Source of the DNA: Marinobacter sp. HL-58
GTDB lineage: Bacteria > Pseudomonadota > Gammaproteobacteria > Pseudomonadales > Oleiphilaceae
DNA length: 64,000 bases
Assembly (NCBI RefSeq): GCF_001314605.1
Contig: NZ_LIHP01000004.1
Location: 186,001-250,000 of the forward strand
Direction of reading: 5' to 3'
A program made the position numbers and the translations under genes. How positions within the stretch are numbered: position 1 is the first letter of the stretch; each line of letters opens with the position of its first letter. Below the pieces are notes generated by a model. That model was not told the origin of the DNA and searched no databases. It worked only from the letters and a program-made list of their open reading frames with translations. This document shows positions 20,546-28,492 of this stretch, in pieces.

Positions 20546-20896
20546 CTAGCTGAGACTGATGACGTGGTCGTATTCGCCCAGCAATCCGGCATTCGTATCG
20601 GCCAGTGTTATGCCGGCAATCATTGTATGCTGATCCAGCCCGAAGCGGTGGCAGGACTGCTGGTCCGCATACAATGCGGTAACGCCGAATATGGTGGCAG
20701 CCGCCAGGTTCCGGTCAACAGCCTTCTGGGAAATAGCGGCGGCCTCTTGCTCCCTGCGCAGCCAGTTCACGCCATCGCCGGTAAAGAGAAGGGCGACGGG
20801 CTGGTCGAACGCGGCCAGGGAGAATGCCATATCCAGTGCTTCGCGGCCGCTCCAGTCGCCATAGGGTGCCTGGTTCATGATCACAAGGGTTTTCAT
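20546..20896 (-). CDS. tusC: Sulfurtransferase complex subunit TusC (DsrF family)
   Basis: This 116-residue DsrF-like subunit begins MKTLVIMNQAPYGDWSGREALDMAFSLAAFDQPV, the typical TusC N-terminus, and contains ALLFTGDGVNWL. The ATG at 20896 lies one base after the tusD stop, with GGAAG as a ribosome site. Upstream in-frame starts inside tusD are less likely. Confidence 0.92.
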   Translation of the reverse strand: MKTLVIMNQAPYGDWSGREALDMAFSLAAFDQPVALLFTGDGVNWLRREQEAAAISQKAVDRNLAAATIFGVTALYADQQSCHRFGLDQHTMIAGITLADTNAGLLGEYDHVISLS

Positions 20897-20897
20897 G

Positions 20898-21323
20898 TCA
20901 GCTTCCACCATGAAAATAGATAACCCGGTCTGAGCGCGCAACTCCTTCCACCCATTCACCCAGGCCGGCTATGGAAAACGGCGCTGCGATATTGTTGGCA
21001 CCCAGTTCATAGCGCTTTTGTTCTCTCTCATCAACAATCCCCCGCCTCAAAGCCGAGGCAATGCAGGCCACGCCGGGCACCGCGTTCTGGTTGAGGAATT
21101 CACACCATTGCCGGGACCAGTTGGGTTCGTCTGACGGAGGGCTGGCCAGGGCGGAAGCAAGATGAACGCCATCACCATAGAGGAATACCCGGTCAATCCT
21201 GTGTCCCGCGGCTACCGCGGCCCTGGCAAAGAAAAGGGCCGTCTGTGGCGCCTGTGAGGAGTAGGGGGCGCCTGTGATCACCAGGGTGAACGAAAGCGTG
21301 GAATGAGAGATCTTGTTGCTCAT
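20898..21323 (-). CDS. tusD: Sulfurtransferase complex subunit TusD (DsrE family)
   Basis: This 141-residue DsrE-like subunit carries the presumed catalytic Cys in GVACIASALRRG. The family pattern FTLVITGAPYSSQAPQTALFFARAAVAAGH and FLYGDGVHLA is intact. It is the first gene of tusDCBE, downstream of a BI-1 gene from which it is separated by a terminator at 21366-21396, so the operon should have its own promoter in that gap. Confidence 0.94.
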   Translation of the reverse strand: MSNKISHSTLSFTLVITGAPYSSQAPQTALFFARAAVAAGHRIDRVFLYGDGVHLASALASPPSDEPNWSRQWCEFLNQNAVPGVACIASALRRGIVDEREQKRYELGANNIAAPFSIAGLGEWVEGVARSDRVIYFHGGS

Positions 21324-21365
21324 CGGGGCTGCTTGCCTGATCCGTGTGAACCGCCAGTTTACCTT

Positions 21366-21396
21366 AAAACAAAAACCCCGGCGTTAACCGGGGTTT
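21366..21396 (-). terminator. Rho-independent terminator of the BI-1 gene
   Basis: On the minus strand, AAACCCCGG / CCGGGGTTT forms a stem followed by TTTTTGTTTT. It separates the BI-1 gene from tusD. Confidence 0.85.
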
Positions 21397-21425
21397 GTGT
21401 GGCAGTAGACTGTCACCGACGGTGA

Positions 21426-22124
21426 TCAATCTTCGCCGCTGAACGCCATCAACAGGTGCAGAAGACTGACGAACAGGTTGTAGATGGCCACGTACAGGCC
21501 AACGGTTGCGATGATGTAGTTGCGCTCACCGCCGTTAATGATCCGGCTGGTTTCAAACAGGATCATGATGGAAGCGAAGATCGTGAAGCCTGCTGAAACC
21601 GCCAGGTGCAACACGGAGCTTTGCATGAAGAAAGCCAGCAGCATCGCGCCGATCAGCACAAAAGCACCGGCTGTCAGGAAGCTGGACATGAAGCTGAAGT
21701 CTTTCTTGGTAATGATTGCCGTGGCGGACAGGCCAATAAACGCGGTGGCTGTCAGTGCCAGGGCATTGGCAACGACCTGGGACGCGCCTGCGGCTACCAT
21801 CTGGCCGATGATCGGGCCCAGCGTGAAGCCCATGAAGCCGGTGAGGGCAAAGGTGGTCACTATGCCCCAGGGGCTGTTTTTCAGCTTATAGGTCGCGAAG
21901 AGCAGGCCAATATAGCCCACAATTGTGATCAGGAAGCCGGGGTGAGCACCGTTCATGTTCAGGAATGCGGTCAGCGCGGAAAACGCGAGCGTCATTCCCA
22001 GCAGCATATAGGTGTTGCGCAGGACATTCATTGCGTCCGCGCTGACACCCGTCGTCCGAGCTTTGTCGGTGGCAGAATAGGCACCCTGGCCTTGCTGGAC
22101 GCCGAATCGTCTGTCTTCCATCAT
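21426..22124 (-). CDS. yccA: Bax inhibitor-1 / YccA family membrane protein
   Basis: This 232-residue protein has seven predicted membrane segments of the BI-1 (UPF0005) fold, including YMLLGMTLAFSALTAFLNM, IVTTFALTGFMGFTLGPIIG and the C-terminal acidic end FSGED. YccA in E. coli interacts with and inhibits the FtsH protease; homologues act as pH-sensitive Ca2+ leak channels. Position next to tusDCBE and tRNA-Ser matches pseudomonads. The precise role here is inferred from the family. Confidence 0.9.
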   Translation of the reverse strand: MMEDRRFGVQQGQGAYSATDKARTTGVSADAMNVLRNTYMLLGMTLAFSALTAFLNMNGAHPGFLITIVGYIGLLFATYKLKNSPWGIVTTFALTGFMGFTLGPIIGQMVAAGASQVVANALALTATAFIGLSATAIITKKDFSFMSSFLTAGAFVLIGAMLLAFFMQSSVLHLAVSAGFTIFASIMILFETSRIINGGERNYIIATVGLYVAIYNLFVSLLHLLMAFSGED

Positions 22125-22277
22125 AATCTCCGTCTGTGTGTCACAACTGGATAGAATCTAACACTCATCATAATGCCAGATATACAACTTTCAATCATTT
22201 ACGACAGAAAAGGGTTTCGCGGATTCCATTAAATAGAGTTAATGTTTGTGCCGGGGCGGGTCTGTCTGGCCAGGGCG

Positions 22278-22305
22278 TTGACAGAGAAAGGAATTCCGGT
22301 ATCAT
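22278..22305 (+). promoter_or_regulatory. Promoter of tRNA-Ser
   Basis: A perfect TTGACA is followed after 16 bases by TATCAT, with a GC-rich discriminator. The tRNA begins about 30 bases downstream of the predicted start. Confidence 0.7.
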
Positions 22306-22341
22306 GCTCCCCGCTGTCGCAATGACGGCTGTGGAGAAAAC

Positions 22342-22432
22342 GGTGGGCTGGCAGAGTGGCTGAATGCAGCGGTCTTGAAAACCGCCGAAGGTTAGTAGCC
22401 TTCCCGGGGTTCGAATCCCTGGCCCACCGCCA
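22342..22432 (+). tRNA. tRNA-Ser (anticodon UGA)
   Basis: Acceptor arms GGTGGGC and GCCCACC pair perfectly; the anticodon stem-loop GCGGT-CTTGAAA-ACCGC places TGA at positions 34-36. It has a long variable arm as required for serine, a T-loop GTTCGAATC, discriminator G and an encoded CCA end. Total length is 91 bases. Confidence 0.97.
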
Positions 22433-22572
22433 CTTTCTCTTCCTTCTTTTTGAATTCGATTCCCTTATTCAAGCTCGATTCACGCTCGCCGGTCTACTCC
22501 GCTCAAAACCTGAGTTGGATTCAGCGCCGTTCGCCCCCACAATAGTATGTGTATTCCACAAAGGGGGCAGCG

Positions 22573-22779
22573 ATGCAGGATTCAAAGACAAACCAGGAAA
22601 CCAGAACCGACGATGTCCGGCACAACCGGAAATTCTCGGTGTCTGCCAATCGGGGCGGGGCAAGTCATAAGGTCCGGTATGTTGAAGCCGGCGGCGCTGC
22701 GGTGGATATGGAGGAGTGTGCGTTCTGTGAGTCGGTGCCTGAACTTTCAGGGAGCCCTGACAAGAACAGGACTCCCTGA
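22573..22779 (+). CDS. Small hypothetical protein, 68 residues
   Basis: The ATG at 22573 has a strong ribosome site (AAGGGGGC). The product is polar and basic in its first half (KTNQETRTDDVRHNRKFSVSANRGG) and contains a lone CAFC motif (EECAFCESVPEL), which could bind metal or be redox active. I recognise no family. A hairpin (22747-22779) overlaps the stop codon. It lies between tRNA-Ser and convergent hemH. The start signal argues for a real gene, but the short length leaves doubt. Confidence 0.5.
   Translation: MQDSKTNQETRTDDVRHNRKFSVSANRGGASHKVRYVEAGGAAVDMEECAFCESVPELSGSPDKNRTP
22747..22779. repeat. Inverted repeat spanning the end of the small gene
   Basis: TCAGGGAGCCCTG and CAGGACTCCCTGA pair at 12 of 13 positions around a 7-base loop. 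No T-run follows on the plus strand; it could act as a mRNA 3'-end stabiliser or a weak terminator between convergent genes. Confidence 0.5.
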
Positions 22780-22798
22780 CGGCATCGCCGGATTCCGG

Positions 22799-23908
22799 CT
22801 ATAAATCCCGGCCGGGGTACTGGGCCTGTTTCTGTTCTTCCGCCAGGCGAAGTCTGGTGGCCAGCTCCTCCGGCTGGTTTGTGGGTACTTTCCAGCCCTG
22901 CAGGTTTTCCTCGATCAGTTGGGTCAGAGCATTGATATGGCCTGGCGTGGCGTTGAGCGCGGGGATGTAGCTGAAGCCTTCGCCTCCCGCTTCCATGAAA
23001 TACTCCCGGTTCTCCTCGTCGATCTCCTCAACGGTTTCCAGGCAATCCGACGAAAAACCGGGGCAGAATACATCAATGGATTTCACGCCCTTGCCTGGCA
23101 GAGACTTCAGGGTTTCATCGGTGTAGGGCTGCAACCATTCCTCCCGGCCAAAACGGGACTGGAACGTGGTCATGTAATCACCTTTGTGCAAGCCAAGCCG
23201 CTCCGCCAGCAGCCGTGACGTTTTATGGCATTCACAGTGGTAAGGGTCGCCCTTCTTCAGGTACTTCAACGGTACGCCATGATAGGAAAGAATCAGCTTC
23301 TCATTGCGTCCGTGCTCGTTCCAGTGCGCCTGGATGTGGCTGGCCATGGCCTCGATATAAGGAGGATAGTCCGGGTAATGGGAAATAAACCGAAGATCCG
23401 GTAACCAGCGCCTGCGGGTGAAGTCATGGGCAATGGCATCGAAGGTGGATGCGGACGTTGATGCTGAATACTGCGGGTACAGGGGCAGTACCAGCAACTG
23501 GCGAACGCCCTGGGCCTGCATCTCGTCAAGCACTTTGGAGATACCCGGGTTGCCGTAGCGCATGGCAAAACCGACCACGATGTTGTTTCCGTACTTCGCC
23601 TGTAATTCCTTGCGAATGCCCTCAGCCTGATTTGCGGTATGGGTCAGCAGGGGAGATCCCGCCGGTTGCCAGACACTGGCATAGGCTTTGGCAGAGCGGC
23701 TGGGGCGGATTCGAAGGATAATGCCGTGCAGGATCAGCCACCAGATGGGGCGGGGCACCTCAACCACCCTGGGGTCCCAGAGAAACTCAGCCAGATAACG
23801 GCGCAGGGCGGAAGTGGTTGGTGCATCCGGAGTTCCCAGGTTGGTAACCAGTACTCCGGTCTTCTCTGGATGGTCATGGCGAAAGTTGGCGGTACCCTTG
23901 TACTGCAT
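22799..23908 (-). CDS. hemH: Ferrochelatase
   Basis: This 369-residue enzyme inserts Fe2+ into protoporphyrin IX, the last step of heme synthesis. Motifs include GVLVTNLGTPDAPT, PLYPQYSASTSASTFD, the active-site His region ILSYHGVPLKYLKKGDPY, and the conserved Glu region in CPGFSSDCLETVEEIDEE. The start at 23908 (MQYKGTANFRHD) is preferred; the longer frame reads into sequence before the Blh-like gene without support. The C-terminus has a charged extension (RLAEEQKQAQYPGRDL) beyond the usual end. It lies downstream of the Blh/YeeE genes on the same strand. Confidence 0.96.
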   Translation of the reverse strand: MQYKGTANFRHDHPEKTGVLVTNLGTPDAPTTSALRRYLAEFLWDPRVVEVPRPIWWLILHGIILRIRPSRSAKAYASVWQPAGSPLLTHTANQAEGIRKELQAKYGNNIVVGFAMRYGNPGISKVLDEMQAQGVRQLLVLPLYPQYSASTSASTFDAIAHDFTRRRWLPDLRFISHYPDYPPYIEAMASHIQAHWNEHGRNEKLILSYHGVPLKYLKKGDPYHCECHKTSRLLAERLGLHKGDYMTTFQSRFGREEWLQPYTDETLKSLPGKGVKSIDVFCPGFSSDCLETVEEIDEENREYFMEAGGEGFSYIPALNATPGHINALTQLIEENLQGWKVPTNQPEELATRLRLAEEQKQAQYPGRDL

Positions 23909-23951
23909 GGTGCTGGATCCTGGTAGCGTTGGTGTCCGGCGGGAGGATAGC

Positions 23952-24383
23952 TCAGGACTGCTTCTTTGCCTGCTGGGCCATTCTCGGTGCCAGGCCGCCG
24001 ATGTCGTAGCCGGCGCCGCGGGCTTTATTGACAATGTCCTGCGCAGGTTCAGAGCGAGCTGAACTCAGAGCCCAGAGAACTGTACAGCGTGTTCCCGAGC
24101 GACAGAAGGCCAATACGGGTTTTTCAGCCTCCCGGATCATTGCGTCAAACTGATCCACATCGTTATCCAGGATATTACCGGACTCAACCGGCATATAGAC
24201 CCACTGCATCCCGTGCTCGCGGGCCGCCGCTTCTATGTCTGCCATTGCGGGCTGGCCGGCTTCTTCACCGTCCGGCCGGTTGGCTACAAGGGTCCTGAAA
24301 CCCAGTTTTGCCGCTTCGGCAATGTCGTCTACCGATAACTGCGGGGCTACGGAAATGGTTTCGTCGATGCGCCTGATATCCAT
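23952..24383 (-). CDS. TIGR01244/DUF442 phosphatase-like protein (Blh N-terminal domain type)
   Basis: This 143-residue protein is of the family fused to or next to Blh persulfide dioxygenase-type proteins in sulfide detoxification loci. It has a dual-specificity-phosphatase-like fold with the P-loop FCRSGTR and opening [21 protein letters not shown]. It stands alone here, without the metallo-beta-lactamase half, but two YeeE/YedE sulfur-transport genes lie directly upstream on the same strand, so a role in handling reduced sulfur is a reasonable inference. Confidence 0.85.
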   Translation of the reverse strand: MDIRRIDETISVAPQLSVDDIAEAAKLGFRTLVANRPDGEEAGQPAMADIEAAAREHGMQWVYMPVESGNILDNDVDQFDAMIREAEKPVLAFCRSGTRCTVLWALSSARSEPAQDIVNKARGAGYDIGGLAPRMAQQAKKQS

Positions 24384-24476
24384 ACAAGATCCTTCAACCT
24401 GTCAGAAAAGCCAATGCATGATGCCACAGTCAGCCCACGGTGTCAGAGGGATGTCCGGGCGATATAGTGAGTTATT

Positions 24477-24902
24477 TCAGTTCGCAACCCTGTTTTTCTC
24501 GATCACTTCGAAAATGCCCATACCGGCAACCATTGCCACCACAAATACCAGGGCACCCGTTTCGCCGGCCCCAAGGGCTACCAGACCCGGTCCGGGACAG
24601 AAACCGGCCAGTCCCCAGCCGGCACCAAACAGCACGCTGCCGAGAACGAGTCTCTTGTCAGGGCGGTCTGACTCCGGCAGCCGCATATTGAAACCGAGAA
24701 ACGAGAGGGTCCGTTTCCGGGCAATGGTAAAGGCGAAAAGACCCACAAGGACGGCTCCGCCCATCACGAAGGCCAGTGACGGGTCCCACTGCCCCGCGAT
24801 ATCCAGGAAGCCGAGAACCTTTTCAGGGTTGGCCATGCCGCTGACCAGCAAGCCGAAACCGAACAGCAGGCCGGCGCCGAATGAGGCAATATTGAATTTC
24901 AT
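24477..24902 (-). CDS. YeeE/YedE family (DUF6691) sulfur transporter half, second subunit
   Basis: This 141-residue membrane protein has four hydrophobic segments and the conserved [28 protein letters not shown], where the Cys is the family hallmark. With its 146-residue partner immediately upstream (3 bases apart) it forms the split two-gene version of YeeE/YedE permeases, which move thiosulfate or other sulfane-sulfur compounds. The exact substrate is not shown by sequence. Confidence 0.88.
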   Translation of the reverse strand: MKFNIASFGAGLLFGFGLLVSGMANPEKVLGFLDIAGQWDPSLAFVMGGAVLVGLFAFTIARKRTLSFLGFNMRLPESDRPDKRLVLGSVLFGAGWGLAGFCPGPGLVALGAGETGALVFVVAMVAGMGIFEVIEKNRVAN

Positions 24903-24905
24903 GGG

Positions 24906-25346
24906 TCAGGCTCCTGTAACAAGATGTCGAACGATATACACGGTGCCAAAACCAACGGCCATGAAGGTCAGCGTTGCAATCAGCGAGCGTGCAGACAACC
25001 GTGACAGCCCGCATACACCGTGCCCGCTGGTGCAGCCGGAACCATAGCGTGTACCGATGCCAACAAGCAGTCCCGATATCACAAGCAATGGGTAGCTGGC
25101 TTTAATCTCGATGGGGGGCAGGTCGGCTGTCATCATCCAGAGCAGCGGTGCGGCAATCATTCCGGCGAGGAAAGCGACACGCCAGAGTATGTCTGTCTTT
25201 CGCGGAGTCAGAAGTCCTCCAATAATGCCGCTGATGCCGGCAATGCGACCATTCAGCAATATGAATGCAGCCGCTGACAACCCGATAATAATTCCGCCTG
25301 CCAATGCGGACCATGGGGTGAAATTCTCCCAGGCAATGTCTACCAT
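24906..25346 (-). CDS. YeeE/YedE family sulfur transporter half, first subunit
   Basis: This 146-residue membrane protein has segments [30 protein letters not shown] and [32 protein letters not shown], the latter with the two conserved cysteines. A GGGAGG ribosome site precedes the ATG. It starts the yeeE-yeeE-blh run; an AT-rich inverted repeat at 25377-25409 lies just upstream and could be the operator. In other bacteria such loci are controlled by the ArsR-type regulator BigR, but none is encoded here. Confidence 0.88.
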   Translation of the reverse strand: MVDIAWENFTPWSALAGGIIIGLSAAAFILLNGRIAGISGIIGGLLTPRKTDILWRVAFLAGMIAAPLLWMMTADLPPIEIKASYPLLVISGLLVGIGTRYGSGCTSGHGVCGLSRLSARSLIATLTFMAVGFGTVYIVRHLVTGA

Positions 25347-25376
25347 GCGGTGTATCCTCCCGGATGCATCAGTTTC

Positions 25377-25409
25377 TAGATATACTCTAATGTAATAACT
25401 ATATATCTA
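25377..25409. promoter_or_regulatory. AT-rich inverted repeat upstream of the YeeE pair
   Basis: TAGATATA (25377-25384) and TATATCTA (25402-25409) are perfect inverted arms across 17 bases, about 31 bases before the first YeeE start. This spacing fits an operator over a promoter; the regulator is unknown. Confidence 0.4.
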
Positions 25410-25446
25410 ATTGGTAGTAGGGAAAACCCCGACAGGTTCCGGGCAT

Positions 25447-25473
25447 AAAAAAGCCCGGCACTGGTGGCCGGGC
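25447..25473 (-). terminator. Minus-strand rho-independent terminator without an obvious upstream gene
   Basis: The minus strand reads GCCCGGC, a 7-base loop, GCCGGGC, then six T. No minus-strand protein gene ends before it; the nearest gene to its right points the other way. It therefore implies a non-coding minus-strand transcript or is a relic. Confidence 0.7.
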
Positions 25474-25560
25474 AGAGGCGTGCGAGTAGTATCCATGAAA
25501 GACTTCCAGACAAACCGGCGTCAGCAGGGACACCGGTACAGTGAAGTATTGACCATATTT
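25447..25560 (-). ncRNA. Candidate small RNA ending at the orphan terminator
   Basis: Upstream of the terminator, the minus strand can form a second hairpin (ACCGG at 25537-25533 with CCGGT at 25518-25514), giving a compact RNA of about 110 bases. The 5' end is a guess; no strong -35/-10 pair was found, though TTGAAG with an AT-rich spacer lies near 25572. No ORF with a ribosome site was found in it. Confidence 0.28.
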
Positions 25561-25762
25561 TGAACACTTCAAGCCAGCGAACGATTCGTTTGATCACATT
25601 TTTTCATATTGAATGTGTGCTTATACTGAAGCCTGTCGTGATGGGGGTTTCAGGGCAACTGGGTGCCATCGCTTGCGGGAGATTCCGGCAGCTCACTGAA
25701 ATTCAGGTTCCGCTGTAATACAATCATCGCTAACAGTGCTTTTATGTCTCCCGAGGTTTTGC

Positions 25763-26182
25763 ATGTCTGATGAAAACGAGAACAAGCCGGAAAATGATGA
25801 ACAGCTGGCGGGCAAGATAAAGGGGTCTGCGAGGCAGATCTGGCTTGCCGGGCTGGGCGCCTATACCAAGGCGGAAGAAGACGCCGGCCGTTTTTTCGAG
25901 CGCCTGGTCCAGGAAGGTGAGCAACTGGAAAGCAAAACCCGTGGCGTTGTGGAGAAACATGTCCGTTCGGTAGAGGACCGAGTGGGTGATGTAAGGGAAA
26001 AGGCAACGGGCACCTGGGACCGCCTGGAAAATCTGTTTGATGAGCGGGTGTCCGGTGCGTTACGCCGCCTTGGCATTCATCGGCGGGAGGAAATCGAAGC
26101 CATGGAACGTCGCATACAGGCTCTGGAAGCAGAGCTTGCCCGGCTGAGGGAAGAGTACGAAGACCGCTCCGAAGAGGAGTGA
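25763..26182 (+). CDS. Phasin family protein (PhaF/PhaI-like granule-associated)
   Basis: This 139-residue protein has the poly(3-hydroxyalkanoate) granule-associated pattern: acidic start (SDENENKPENDEQLAG), IKGSARQIWLAGLGAYTKAEEDAGRFFERLVQEGEQLESKTR, then a long amphipathic helix and a C-terminal Glu-rich coiled coil (EAMERRIQALEAELARLREE). It would coat PHA granules or act as a chaperone-like protein. I start it at 25763 (AGG upstream); the longer frame at 25736 lacks support. A PhaD-like regulator lies convergent just downstream, which strengthens the PHA link. Confidence 0.85.
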   Translation: MSDENENKPENDEQLAGKIKGSARQIWLAGLGAYTKAEEDAGRFFERLVQEGEQLESKTRGVVEKHVRSVEDRVGDVREKATGTWDRLENLFDERVSGALRRLGIHRREEIEAMERRIQALEAELARLREEYEDRSEEE

Positions 26183-26205
26183 GCCGTTATCAACTTTATT
26201 GATGT

Positions 26206-26835
26206 TCAGAGGTAGTCCCGGCTCATCAGGTAGATCTGCTCTTTTTCATCCGGCCCCAGATAGGGCAGCATCAGGTACATCATCTGGTAGACGCCGCGGC
26301 CGGGGTCCATGGACTCCCGGTCTTCCAGGTGCGACAGGCTGTCGAAGCTGCTCCAGTAACAGGCGGTCAGGGTGAGCTGTTCACACAGGGCCTCAAGCTC
26401 ACCTTCGGTAATCTCCATGATGCCCTGCCGCCTGAAGCTCTCGCAGATGACCCGGAAGCCGCTGGTTTTCTTCTTGAGTATGCGGCGGAAGCGCGTCTGC
26501 AACTGATCGTAGCGCGACAGCACGTTCACCAGGTCCTGGTAGAGAAAGCGGTAGCGGGCGACAGTTTCAAACAGCAGGTGCAGGAAGAAGCTCTGCTGGT
26601 CCAGGCTGATATCGGCATCGTCCGGCACCGCCAGAAGATCGTTCATCTCGTGTTCGTAACGGGTGAACAGCTCGCCGACAATATCCCCCTTGCTTTTGAA
26701 GTGGTAATAGAGATTACCCGGCGATATATCCAGTTCATCAGAGATCAGAAGGGTCGTGACATTGGGTTCGCCGATGCTGTTGAACAGCATCAGGCTTGCC
26801 TCCAGTATCCGGTCGCGGGTTTTGATTTTTTTCAT
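26206..26835 (-). CDS. TetR/AcrR family regulator, PhaD-like
   Basis: This 209-residue repressor-type protein has an N-terminal helix-turn-helix (TRDRILEASLMLFNSIGEPNVTTLLISDELDISPGNLYYHFKSKGDI) closest, by eye, to Pseudomonas PhaD. The C-terminal ligand domain is about 150 residues (YRFLYQDLVNVLSRYDQLQTRFRRI). It lies 19 bases downstream of xthA on the same strand and convergent with the phasin gene. It may sense a fatty-acid-derived ligand, as PhaD does, but the target is unproven. Confidence 0.82.
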   Translation of the reverse strand: MKKIKTRDRILEASLMLFNSIGEPNVTTLLISDELDISPGNLYYHFKSKGDIVGELFTRYEHEMNDLLAVPDDADISLDQQSFFLHLLFETVARYRFLYQDLVNVLSRYDQLQTRFRRILKKKTSGFRVICESFRRQGIMEITEGELEALCEQLTLTACYWSSFDSLSHLEDRESMDPGRGVYQMMYLMLPYLGPDEKEQIYLMSRDYL

Positions 26836-26854
26836 GACGCGGCCTGAATGGGGG

Positions 26855-27667
26855 TCAGAGGTCGAAACTGGCCCACACCGGACAATGGTCCGAGGGCCGC
26901 TCCATGGCACGAATATCGTAGCTTACGCCAGCCGCTTTTGCTTTTGGTAAAAGCGTGTCGCTGGCCATGATCAGATCAATTCTCAGCCCCCTGCGAGGGT
27001 CCCGCTCAAACCCTTTGCTGCGGTAGTCAAACCAGCTGAAGGTGTCCGAGTCCTCCGGGTGCAGGTGACGAAACACGTCGGTAAAGCCCCGGCTTTCCAC
27101 CTGTCCCAGCCACTCCCGCTCCTCCGGCAGGAAGCTGCACTTGCCCGTGCGCAGCCAGCGTTTTGCATTATCCGCTCCGATGCCGATATCCAGGTCGGTG
27201 GGGGAAATGTTCATGTCGCCCATCACCAGGATGTCACTGCTGGTTGCCTTCAGCTCATCCAGGTAGCGCATCAGGTCAGCGTAGAATTTCTCCTTGGCGG
27301 GGAATTTCACCGGATGGTCACGACTTTCCCCCTGGGGGAAGTAGCCATTGATGACGACCAGCTTGCTGCCATTGACCGTGAAATGCCCGGTAATCAGCCG
27401 GCGCTGGGAGGCTTCACCGTCCCAGGGGTAGCCTTTCTGGATACTGTCTGGTTCTTGCCGCGACAGCAGGGCTACGCCGTAATGGGTTTTCTGGCCGTGG
27501 AAATGAACGTGGTACCCCAGTTCCCGTATGGCCTCTTCCGGAAAGTCTTCATCCGTTACCTTGGTCTCCTGCAGGCCGATGAAATCCGGGTTGAGCTGGT
27601 TGATCACGGCCTCAAGCTGGTGCAGCCTGGTACGGATACTGTTGACGTTGAAGGACACAAACATCAT
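26855..27667 (-). CDS. xthA: Exodeoxyribonuclease III (AP endonuclease)
   Basis: This 270-residue exonuclease III family enzyme cleaves at abasic sites and removes 3'-blocking groups in base-excision repair. Motifs include SFNVNSIRTRL, the metal-binding Glu in GLQETKV, GYFPQG, VMGDMNISPTDLDIG, IDLIMAS and the catalytic His in RPSDHCPVWASF. Length matches E. coli XthA. The neighbouring genes give no further information about its regulation. Confidence 0.95.
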   Translation of the reverse strand: MMFVSFNVNSIRTRLHQLEAVINQLNPDFIGLQETKVTDEDFPEEAIRELGYHVHFHGQKTHYGVALLSRQEPDSIQKGYPWDGEASQRRLITGHFTVNGSKLVVINGYFPQGESRDHPVKFPAKEKFYADLMRYLDELKATSSDILVMGDMNISPTDLDIGIGADNAKRWLRTGKCSFLPEEREWLGQVESRGFTDVFRHLHPEDSDTFSWFDYRSKGFERDPRRGLRIDLIMASDTLLPKAKAAGVSYDIRAMERPSDHCPVWASFDL

Positions 27668-27754
27668 CGGCGGAAACTCTCTGTCGTCGGTATGTCGGGA
27701 ACAGGAAGTCTACCACAACAGGCCAGGGCATCCGCGTTGGCTGCAAGGACGGTT

Positions 27755-28492
27755 TCAGCGGGTCAGTTCACATTCCGGAGTAGATTCCACCGTGTAGCGG
27801 ATATGGGCGGTGTAGTTGGAATCCTTGTCTTTGCGGATATTGGTCAGGCCGACATAATCCGTCAGCAGGCCTTCGTCGTTGTATCCCAGCAGGATCGGAT
27901 CCACCAGAAATCCCAGGATGGTACCGGAGGGCTTGATGCGGACTTTGTGGGCAGCATCGATACGGTCATCGTCTGCGGGCTCCAGTACAAAGCCGTAGGC
28001 TTTACCCCGGGTGGGCGCCAGGAAATCGAACTCTACACGTTCACCGGATTTCACCTCCGACCAGTGCTTCCGGACCAGATGATCGAAGCCTGCATCAGCG
28101 ACCAGCGTCTCGCTGGCGTCTACTGAAAAGGTCTCGGTATCGCCTTCGGGGGTTTGCCATTCGATCCTCAGCTCGTCATCACCCTCGTTTGTTATAGCCA
28201 TGACTTCGTCAAAGTCCGGTTGCCGGAAGTCAACGGTGGGGCGCAACAGGGATTCGCTGTAGGAAAGTTTCTTCTTGGCGAACTCGGTGTCTCCATTGCG
28301 AACATAGGTAACTGTCTGTTGGCTGGGCCGGAAAACGCCTTCTGAACACTCCCCTTCTACCACGTGACGTTCCTCGTAGAGGGTCTTGCCGTCGTCCTCT
28401 GATGTCGCTTCACCGGTAAACCGGACTTCATCGGACGAGACTGCCTGAAGGGGCAGTAAACAAGTTAAAACAAGGAGGGTTGACCGTTTCAT
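27755..28492 (-). CDS. Exported protein of unknown function, last gene of lipid operon
   Basis: This 245-residue protein has a signal peptide (MKRSTLLVLTCLLPLQAVSS) and a predicted beta-rich periplasmic body with repeated acidic stretches (GEATSEDDGKTLYEERHVVEGECSEG). There are two cysteines in the mature part (GECSEG and the C-terminal PECEL), possibly forming a disulfide. The ATG overlaps the DUF2878 stop by four bases. I recognise no domain. Its position suggests a periplasmic function tied to the modified lipids. Confidence 0.72.
   Translation of the reverse strand: MKRSTLLVLTCLLPLQAVSSDEVRFTGEATSEDDGKTLYEERHVVEGECSEGVFRPSQQTVTYVRNGDTEFAKKKLSYSESLLRPTVDFRQPDFDEVMAITNEGDDELRIEWQTPEGDTETFSVDASETLVADAGFDHLVRKHWSEVKSGERVEFDFLAPTRGKAYGFVLEPADDDRIDAAHKVRIKPSGTILGFLVDPILLGYNDEGLLTDYVGLTNIRKDKDSNYTAHIRYTVESTPECELTR

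Larger units (their letters stand above)
25347..25762. other. 416-base gap between the YeeE genes and the phasin gene
   Basis: It contains the AT-rich inverted repeat, the orphan minus-strand terminator with the candidate small RNA, and a perfect TTGAA-CAC-TTCAA palindrome at 25560-25572. The right part must also hold the phasin promoter, for which I see only weak candidates. No credible protein gene was found. Confidence 0.7.

Noticed and set aside
27059..28126. Plus-strand open frame of 355 residues across xthA and the exported-protein gene
   Set aside because: It spans two real genes on the other strand and shows no family signature.
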